The notes under the pieces were generated by a model that was given only the letters and a program-made list of their open reading frames with translations, ran no database searches and was not told where the DNA came from. This document shows, one piece after another, positions 56,012-64,000 of a stretch of DNA of 64,000 nt. The position numbers were made by a program, and so were the translations under genes. The stretch lies in assembly GCF_020283565.1 (NCBI RefSeq), contig NC_060060.1, positions 44,516,001 to 44,580,000 on the forward strand. The letters run 5' to 3'. Numbering within the stretch: the first letter of the stretch is position 1; each line of letters opens with the position of its first letter. This stretch comes from Trifolium pratense (taxonomy: Eukaryota; Streptophyta; Magnoliopsida; Fabales; Fabaceae).

Positions 56012-56761
56012 TGGTGCCGTCTAAGGTGAGGGAGCTGTTAAGTCCCTCACCGGTGGACCACTAATATTTTACCATTAGATATAATCAATGGCTTAGATCT
56101 ATTAAAATTAAAAAAGATAACATGGACTATTGTTCACACACAATCCAACCATAACCATAAATCATCATCTTCCAACATTGATTCTTCAATCTATCTCTAG
56201 AGAACCCAACAAAACCGAGACATTCATCTTCAACCACAAACTCAATTTCTAGTGAACTAGAAAAATCCCAGAAATCCCAAAAATGGGTTATTATATATGT
56301 TAGTAAAAACTAAAAAGATGGTGATTTTTTGAATTTAACATAAAGAAAATATATAGGGTTTTCAAATAGAAGGATTATGGGAGGTGTGAGAGAAGGACAA
56401 ATGAATTTTGTTTTGTTTTCCTTAATTTATGGGAGATGCCAATGTCTACGAGAGAGAGAGAGAAAATAATGAGGAAATTTTTAAAAAAGTGATTTGCTTA
56501 AACGATCACAATTTCAGAATGTTTTGTTGAGATGATTTATTAGAAAAGAAGTTTCTGGGTTAGTGGAATTGTTGTTGAAGATTAGTTTGTGGTTGTTAGT
56601 TTTTAGATTAAATAAAATAATGAGAGTTTAATTGTATGGAATAATTATACATGTTCTTTGTTTAATATTAATAAATTTAAGCCATTGATTACATTTAACG
56701 GTATAAATTTACTGGTTCACCGGTGAGGGACTTAATAGCTCGCTCACCTTAGACGTCACCA
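56012..56761. mobile_element. TIR element, 750 bp, upstream of CNNM-2
   Basis: TIRs of about 48 bp start TGGTG(C/A)CGTCTAAGGTGAG and include AAGTCCCTCACCGGTG. They are flanked by the direct repeat TTTTTAA (56005-56011 and 56762-56768). The interior is non-coding, with a short (GA)n run. The superfamily is not settled by the 7-bp repeat. Confidence 0.78.
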
Positions 56762-57088
56762 TTTTTAATGAACAAAGTTGAATTTTTCATTTTATACTGA
56801 CTAATTAATTAAAATGTAATTCGGTTGGCAATAAAAAAATCGATCAATATGTTTGTCACATATGGATTAAGACATACATTAAAAAGTTTAATAACGACAC
56901 ATGTTTGATGAAAATGATTACATAGATGTGTGTATATGGACAGGCACTACTCTATCTTTGTCAAATAATAATATATTGAATAAATTAATGTCTTAACTTT
57001 GCCTCTTAGAAATTTCCAAAGAGTTAGGAATTTTTAGTTTGTGACCTTTTATCAATTTTGCAGGCTTAATATATACAAAGTGTTAGTC

Positions 57089-57097
57089 TTATATATA
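57089..57097 (+). promoter_or_regulatory. Candidate TATA box of CNNM-2
   Basis: TTATATATA, about 40 bp before the upstream ATG (57137) and 94 bp before the preferred ATG (57191). Usual TATA-to-start spacing would put the 5' end at about 57120-57127, leaving a very short leader before 57137. Confidence 0.45.
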
Positions 57098-57190
57098 CAC
57101 TTTTGATATACATTCCCTATTGCAATATTCTTGCATATGTTTTTGATATTTTCTTTTGCTTCTAATTTCAACCATTCTAAAGAAATTAAT

Positions 57191-60100
57191 ATGAGTTCAT
57201 ACGATAATAAGGAAAGTGAACATTGTTGTGGAACTCATTTTTGGTTTCTAGTACTAATGTGTTGGGTTTTTATGATATTTGCTGCAACTTCATCAGCACT
57301 TGCTCTAGGACTTTTGTCCTTCAGCCAAGTTGATCTTGAAGTTCTTGTTAAAGTTGGACAACCTCAAATCCAGAAAAATGCAGGTATATGTCTTTGATTT
57401 CTTCTTAGTGTAATTTTATCCATAATCTCACTAAACCTCTCAAAGAAATATTATTTGACCAAACAAAACTAAAGGACAAAGTTTTATTCCTTACAATGAC
57501 GTTGATATATATGCCCTGGATTCAAATTTAAAAATTTCGCACTTCTTCACAATTAAAATAAAAAGTGAGTCTAGTTAATAAGCTTTTATCCCAGTTAATA
57601 AGCTTTTATCTCAAAAAATAAAAAAGACAGTTACTTGTCTTGTAAGTTTTTATGGTAAAATGCTGCGGAAACATTAATTGGATGTATGGATTCAAACCAA
57701 CATTAATTGATTATGTTGGGGTGCGGATTCAAACCATCAATGGTCATCTTCTCCGCACTTAGTGTGTCTAAGTTTTGCCGCTATAGTTTTTTGATAAAAA
57801 ATAAATCACAAAGATTTGGAAATTACATTGCCACCATCTTTTTTCCCCAAATTACCCCATGCAAGAATTATACCATATAAGTGATTTGCAAAATCAAATT
57901 TTATGGTGCGTTACTCATAAACGCTTGAATGAGATGGTTTGAGACTCTTTCAATTTAATTATAGCTCTTGCATTCGAATTTATATTCCTAAAAATGCAGC
58001 AATGTCAAAACTCTTGAATGAGAATATTGCCGACTATTGGGGTCGGCCAACATGTTTATAGAGAGGCCTAAAACAACTTCTATTGTGAGGCCTTTAAAAA
58101 AATAAGTTATGTTAACATTCTAGAAAAAAAATATTGTTATGTTAGTATTGAAGATAGATAATATTTGCATATGGAACTTGAAATACGTATTCCTCTATCT
58201 TATATACAGCGAAGATTATGTCCATTGTTAAGAACGAACATTTAATTTTATGCACCCTGCTCATGGCTAAATCATTGGCATTGGAGGTATGTTATTACCT
58301 TCCTTTTGTCGTTTACTTACACAATAAATTGTACTAAATTATATAGTAGGAAAACAATATTAATATTTTATTGATATTAAAAAGTCACTTAAAATTTAGG
58401 ATGAAGAAATATGGTATTGAGCTTTGAAAACCATAAACAAATAAGAATAAAAAATTTCTATAAAAGCGGTAGTTCTTTTATACAAAAAAAAAAAAAAAAA
58501 AAAAACTAGCTAGTAGCTAGGTTTGAGGGCGAACAATGCCTAAAACATTGGCTATCAAAATATGACTAAATTGAGGGGAACAACTATGCTAAGCCTTTAG
58601 AGAGGCTAGAGCCCGTCTTGACAAGCCAATATGCACATTCTTTGCATTCTATAAGTGTATGATGAAAGGAAATAGTCCTATTCAACTTTTAGAATTATCA
58701 AATTTTCTTGATGAGAGAAGCATAAGGATGGAGAGCTGTCGTGTACCACCTAATTAGTCATAATCGTAGAATCTGATTCAATAACCACATTGAAACCCAT
58801 TGATTGATTGCTAAGCAAAGACCATTTCAAATGCCATGAAGCTTGGATTGTAAACCAGTAGCAATCCGAAGAAATCTAGAAAAATATTCAAGTAGCCTGT
58901 TAGCTACAATGTTGCGCATGATACCTTCAAAGTCGGATCTACCAGAATTATTGAGGAAGCTGCCATTCAAGTTTTGTGAGTAAAATCTCACCAATAGTTA
59001 TTCTATTCAAAAATCAAATTTGTCATTAAGTTGATCTCATTAACCATTTACAAGTTAATAGGCACTTGATTTAACTAAGTTATTGGCTCAAGTGGTTAAT
59101 GAGCTTCACCAAAAATGACGGATTTCGGGAAAACCCAGGTTCGATTCCTGGGTGGAACAATTTCTTGGCCAGACTTTACTTACCTCGCGGCCGAACTCTG
59201 GACTATTAGGGTCCCTTTCCCTAGGAACCAGAGGGTTATAAACAAAAAAAATAGGCACTTGATTTGCGTCTAGAGTTCGGCCAAAAATGAGCTTCACCAA
59301 AAAGGACGGATTTCGGGAAAATTCGAGTTCGATTCCTGGGTGGAACAATTTCTTGGCCAGGCTTTACTTACCTCGCGGCCGAACTCTGTAGGACCCCTTT
59401 TCCTAGGAACCAGAGGGTTATAAACAAAAAAAAATAGGCACTTGATTTGCGTCTAAACATATTTAGTCATACCTATGCTTATGTTAATGGGCACTATAAT
59501 AAACTTGTGTTATTGAAGGGTGTTTCTGTTCTTATGGAGGAAATGTTCCCAGAGTGGATTTCTGTGTTGCTTGCAGCTGCCCTTGTCAGTATCATTGCAG
59601 AGGTCAAATTTCTTCTATATAGCTCAGTTAATTTTACAATGTTTATTGCTAATTTATTTGTATACATTATATGTACATAAACAAATAAAATTAATACATA
59701 AATATTGATATAATAATGAATGTACTTTATTTAAATTTAAATTCTCATATGAGACATTGATATCATCAGGTCATCCCTCAAGCCTTGAATTCTCGATATG
59801 GTTTAAGATTTGGTGCTACAATGTCTCCTTTTGTTCGAGTTCTGCTCCTACTTTTCTTCCCAGTTGCATATCCAATTAGTAAGGTAATTAAATTTTCTTT
59901 AGAGTCGAGATTATTGTTGTTCTAACAAATGCCTAACATTTCAAACTTGGAGACGTAAACACAATTGACCGAACTCGGTACTAAATACTTTGTGTTGTTG
60001 CTTTTCAATATTTGACTTGTAAGCTGACAATTAATTCTTGCTATGATAGTTGTTAGATTATCTTCTTGGCAAAGGACATACTGCACTTTTAGGAAGAGAA

Positions 60101-63100
60101 GAGCTAAAGACTTTAGTCAGTTTACATGGCAATGAGGTTAATTAATTACCAGCTTATTTTTTACTCAATCAAGAAATTTAATTTTATCATATCATATGCT
60201 AATAATTAATGTTTATATAATCAGGCAGGGAAAGGTGGAGAGTTGTCAGTCCATGAAACAACAATAATTGCTGGAGCTTTAGACTTAACAAAGAAAACTG
60301 CTAAAGATGCTATGACACCTCTAAGTGAAACATTTTCACTTGACATAAACTCTAAACTTGATATGTATGATATGACCCTCATATATATCTATTAATGATT
60401 TTTAACCCACTTGGTGTTGGTCGAGTGGTGTTGGCTTGGGCCCTTGGAGTATGCTCCTCTTAAGGTCTCAGGTTCGATTCCCACTAGTGTCAGTTTCGGT
60501 GGGCTAAGTCCATACAGAGCAAAAAAACTCTGGCTTTAAATAGTCGGTCCTAAGGCCGGATACCAAGTTTTCAAAAAAAAAAAAAAACATTAGTACTTTT
60601 TTTATCTTCTAAATTCCGTATTTATATTTTTATTTATAGGCATACAATGGGCATGATAATGAGCAAAGGTCACAGCCGTATACCAATCTACTCTGCAAGA
60701 CAAACAAATATTATTGGTCTTATCTTGGTAATCAACCAAATAGCCCTTTTCTCTAAGGACTTAATTTTGTTGAAACATTTAGCTAATTTTTATGATATGC
60801 AAAACATTTATCCAATATAATAATATGAGAATTTTATATAATAGAAATGCTTGTTTCAACCATATGATTTAGGTGAAGAATTTAATGTTTTGCCGTCCTG
60901 AAGATGAAACACCAATTAAGTTTATGACTATTAGGAGAGTTCCAAGGTATGAAATTTCTCTCCCATGATGATAAAAGTATCTTTCAATAGAAAAATTAAA
61001 TAGAGAAATATGACAACTAAGTATATCTTACTACTAATTGTAATTGATTAATAAGCTACACTAGTAAGCAGAAACAGTTATTTGTATAATGTATATAGCT
61101 TATGCCTTATGATGTTACTTTTGGTTAACAGAGTAGGTGAGAATTGGCCACTATATGATATACTGAATCAATTCAAGAAAGGTCAAAGTCACATGGCTGT
61201 TGTCCTCAAAGAGAAGATAAGAACTGCTGCATCTGATACAGATGGTATGAATAATTGATGTACATTCATAAATTATTTACATTCAAAATATATGACATGT
61301 CAAATTTCATTTTTCACATAAGAAAATTTTATGGCATAAGCATCTCGGTCGTTTGTTATAATGCAAATCTTATGCTGGCCCTTGTCTACCATGGATAAAT
61401 ACTTTAAAATTGTTCAACATTACAGTGACTGCAAAAGTTGCCTTTTGAAAGTAGAAATTCGCAGTTCTCCTTGTTTTCACAACTGAGAATGTGGTTTGAT
61501 CGGTGTCAGTTCAACAAAAGAAAAGAAAAAATGAATATATGTGCCTTAAATCCGAACTCATGCATTTTCTCTTGTTTTTCTCGAACTGACACCGATTAAG
61601 TCCTCGTCTCAACTGTAGCGGAGAGGAGGATAACAAGCTTCTACTTCTAAGGAGTGACGTTGGTCAACGTTAAGTTTATAAACCTTGGACAGTCATCAGA
61701 TTGCATGTTGATTTTGCAAGGTTGAGATGGGAGGAACATATAATATCATCATCTATTTTGGCTTATGTTTTTTATAATATAATAGGTTTTTGATATGGTA
61801 TCCAAAGTTTAAAATAGATTTTGATGGACTTAGATACACCGTAGGCCGCAACACGGTGCAGCAATCTATAGAACAATAGATCTATTTTGATCTGACGATC
61901 CTATAGGTTGTTGCACCGTACATTGACCGTAGATGATTCATAAAAAATTTCGGGCTTCCAGTACATAGTATAACAAGCCCTTAGATTTCCCACACTTTTA
62001 TAGTGTTTGGAGTGTTTATGCATTTTATATGCTTCAGCCTAAATAACTTTTGCATAAAAAACACAAACTTTTAGAACAATTGGTTCTAAAAAACATCTAA
62101 CCTTATAACTATGAACTGCAGGACTTGGCTCATTTTTACCACATGATTATATTAGCATCTCAACTGAGGCATCAGAAGAATCAGAATATTACAGTGCAAC
62201 ATTGAAGAATACCATGCTTCAAGAGAGTAGTGAGTCAGATCCACTGCATAAATCAAGACAACATGACACAAGTATATCCTTAGAGAATATGGAGTCTCTT
62301 CTAATTGATGAGGAAGTTGTTGGGATTATAACTTTGGAAGATGTCATGGAAGAGCTACTTCAGGTTAAATTACTGTCTATCATAGATACTATAAAAAAAT
62401 TCTTCTTCTAGACCCTCTCTGCTATACGAGTCGAGTCATATGAATCCATCGTAAATCTCTTTTTAGAGTCAATTTTTCTATACACAAGACTCGAACTGAA
62501 ATCTTACTTAAAGAAATCAAACTCCTTGTCACTTTGACCAACTGGCTTTGGTAGAAATTTGGTTTTCAATTCAATAGTGATAGCCAACAATTTTACTTGG
62601 TTGCTGATTTATACAAATTAATATACTGACACTTCAAATTGAATGGTGTCAAACACAACACCGACACGTGTGGTTGCATTTAATCAATTCTATTTTCTTA
62701 AACTACTACTCATGTCTATGTGTTAGTGTTATGTTTGGTGTCATGTCACTGCTTCATAGCATTACACAAACCTTGCACAGATAATTAGTAATTCAGTAGG
62801 CACTAGCTATGAATCGCTGACACGGACACTAACACTAACACTGACACATTGATACTATTAATAATTTGAGAAAATGAATTAATTAAATGTATTCACATAT
62901 GTTGTGCCAGACACCAAACACACATTTGATCATAAGTGTCGGTGATACAAAGTACACCGTTGATGTTAATTAATATTAACTTGTATAATACAGCTACTAC
63001 TTTTTTTTATCTCTGCATTTTAAATAAGGATGCTAATACATAATTGTTTTGATTATTCAAGGAAGATATATTGGATGAAACTGATCAATATATTGATGTC

Positions 63101-63341
63101 CATCAAAAGTGAGTACAATTTATAATTCCATAAACACATTGCTTTAGTTATTATAGTCTTAGATTTTTTATGCTATATATCTTGTTTCAGTATCACAATC
63201 AAATTGCAACATCCAAGAAGAGGGACATCAGGTTCTTCCAAAAGAGCTTCAACTTCTCATCAACAAAGGAGAAGTTCAGATGCATCTCGAGTTCGATTTT
63301 CAACTCCTACATTTACTTCACCAATTTCTCCTTCCAACTAA
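57191..63341 (+). CDS. CNNM/DUF21-CBS membrane protein, paralogue 2 (MGR/CBSDUF family)
   Basis: Twelve GT-AG exons: 57191-57383, 58210-58286, 59519-59602, 59770-59883, 60050-60136, 60225-60364, 60640-60727, 60873-60946, 61132-61244, 62122-62363, 63062-63108, 63191-63341. The total is 1,410 nt, 469 residues. DUF21 occupies about 10-190 ([34 protein letters not shown]). The CBS pair is about 205-410 ([37 protein letters not shown]), split by a long variable acidic insert encoded by exons 9-10. The tail is basic and Ser-rich. A cation, probably magnesium, transport role is known for the family. Exons 2-8 and 11 have exactly the same lengths as in paralogue 1; exons 1, 9, 10 and 12 differ. An ATG at 57137 would add 18 residues; the 57191 start has the better context. 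Confidence 0.92.
58545..58985 (-). pseudogene. Decayed RNase H-like (non-LTR retroelement type) fragment in CNNM-2 intron 2
   Basis: Minus-strand translation, with stops, gives [21 protein letters not shown], then [13 protein letters not shown] and FNVVIESDS. This is the order of the plant RNase H-like domain found at the end of LINE polyproteins. It is not functional. Confidence 0.65.
59073..59249 (+). mobile_element. tRNA-derived SINE in CNNM-2 intron 2
   Basis: Box A TGGCTCAAGTGG (about 59084-59095) and box B GGTTCGATTCC (about 59139-59149) are good pol III promoter matches. The 16-bp direct repeat AATAGGCACTTGATTT flanks it (59057-59072 and 59250-59265). A short A-rich tail ends it. No tRNA fold is evident. 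Confidence 0.82.
59266..59432 (+). repeat. Tandem second copy of the SINE without box A
   Basis: It repeats the SINE from GAGCTTCACCAAAAAGGACG to the A-rich tail, keeps box B, and is followed by a third AATAGGCACTTGATTT (59433-59448). It probably arose by unequal exchange between the flanking direct repeats. Confidence 0.75.
60406..60587 (+). mobile_element. tRNA-derived SINE in CNNM-2 intron 6
   Basis: Starts CCCACTTGGTGTTGGTC. Box A TTGGTCGAGTGG, box B GGTTCGATTCC, 3' TAGTCGGTCCTAAGGCCGG and an A-rich tail. Same family as 27951-28097. It nearly fills the 275-bp intron. Confidence 0.85.
62640..62960. repeat. GACAC-rich repeat in CNNM-2 intron 10
   Basis: Contains ACACCGACACGTGTGG near the left end and GACACGGACACTAACACTAA and AAGTGTCGGTGAT to the right. 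Related to the minisatellite near 22165-22440. Ends not defined. Confidence 0.5.
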
Positions 63342-64000
63342 AACTAACTAGCTCTCACATGGTTCTGCTAACAAATTTGTGCCAATTGTTTTAATTTCTC
63401 TGTCTCATCTCATGTTTGTTTATTGAGTATTTATGACATAAATCTCTCTAGACTCTCTATTCTTTCTTCTTCTTTTTTTTTTTGACAGAATTCTTTCTTT
63501 GTTAAATATATGTAAATTATATATATATTAAAATCGTTTAAGAAAAAATATACTTCATAGAACTTTATACTTGTCATACTATGAGGAGCTATTTTTGTTT
63601 TTGAAGTATTGTTTTTTATTTATATAAACCAATATAAAGCATGCAAAGTCATCACAATAGAGAAAATAATCCAAACTAGATTGGCACCGAAAACTAACAA
63701 TCATTTACAACACGCCATAAGAATAACAATAATAAAAAGAGAAAATCGAAGTACAAAGAAAGTGGAGGACATAAACTAAATCCACAAAAAGAGAAATTAA
63801 CAAAATGTTAAGGTAGGTATGCTAAACCTATTGCGGAAAATTCCACTCTGACAAACAGAGGAAGTAGAATCTGTTAAGAAATCTCACATCGGTTGAGAGA
63901 TGGTCTGACTAAGTGCTTAAAGCAAATTGAAAAAAAAATTATGTTTGTTTGTGGGGCACATAATTCATTCACAAATCTACAAGCAACATATCCTTAAATT
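63342..64000. other. 3' flank of CNNM-2 with a TRIM-like LTR start
   Basis: AT-rich. At 63872 TGTTAAGAAATCTCACATCGG resembles the LTR start at 42647. The element would run past what is recognisable in the window. No gene is seen. Confidence 0.45.

Noticed and set aside
59081..59150. tRNA gene candidate (box A plus perfect box B)
   Set aside because: No cloverleaf, long A-to-B spacing, A-rich tail and direct repeats show a SINE. The same reasoning removes 38118-38212 and 60406-60587.

Overview
The window is nuclear DNA of a flowering plant. Introns, restorer-like PPR genes, an NBS-LRR remnant, a chloroplast assembly factor, SINEs and LTR, Helitron, hAT, MULE and Stowaway elements all point there. 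The overall feel of the gene and repeat families is that of a cool-season legume such as Medicago or clover. That placement is inference, because no search was possible. The sequence is AT-rich and dominated by transposons nested in one another, with islands of real genes.

Region 1 (1-17141): a satellite array that flips orientation at about 546; a 5.0 kb non-autonomous Helitron (1167-6176) whose ends are fixed by an empty site in a duplicated block; and a tandem duplication of a block holding a mitochondrial-type P-class PPR gene plus the C-terminal end of a CC-NBS-LRR gene. PPR copy A (6303-7847) is cut by a TRIM retroelement, copy B (14566-16251) is intact, and a third copy (11050-12955) is a ruin. 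The LRR pieces are pseudogenes.

Region 2 (17810-21527): an intronless pseudogene of the nuclear export receptor CAS/XPO2, broken by stops, frameshifts and a hAT element.

Region 3 (23614-29270): a two-exon 2-oxoglutarate dioxygenase like feruloyl-CoA 6'-hydroxylase. A foldback MITE sits against its start and a Copia LTR against its stop, and its long intron holds a tandem duplication rich in ACGTG cores. A SINE, a small TRIM and a PAM68-like plastid gene follow.

Region 4 (30122-63341): two divergently pointing paralogues of a CNNM/DUF21-CBS membrane protein (plant MGR/CBSDUF family). Each was rebuilt here as 12 exons and 469 residues. Between them lie a PADRE/DUF4228 gene, MITEs, a hAT element, and an 8.8 kb, very young Athila-like retrotransposon (45685-54502). 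That element carries gag-protease and a plant-transposon-domain ORF but no reverse transcriptase or integrase. A GC-rich motif array sits in its U3, and a related array lies just upstream of its second ORF.

The genes do not form a pathway. What links them is duplication (PPR-LRR block, inverted CNNM pair) and repeated transposon insertion, often with clean target-site duplications (TSDs) that let the history be read. All splice sites, boundaries and identities were read by eye.
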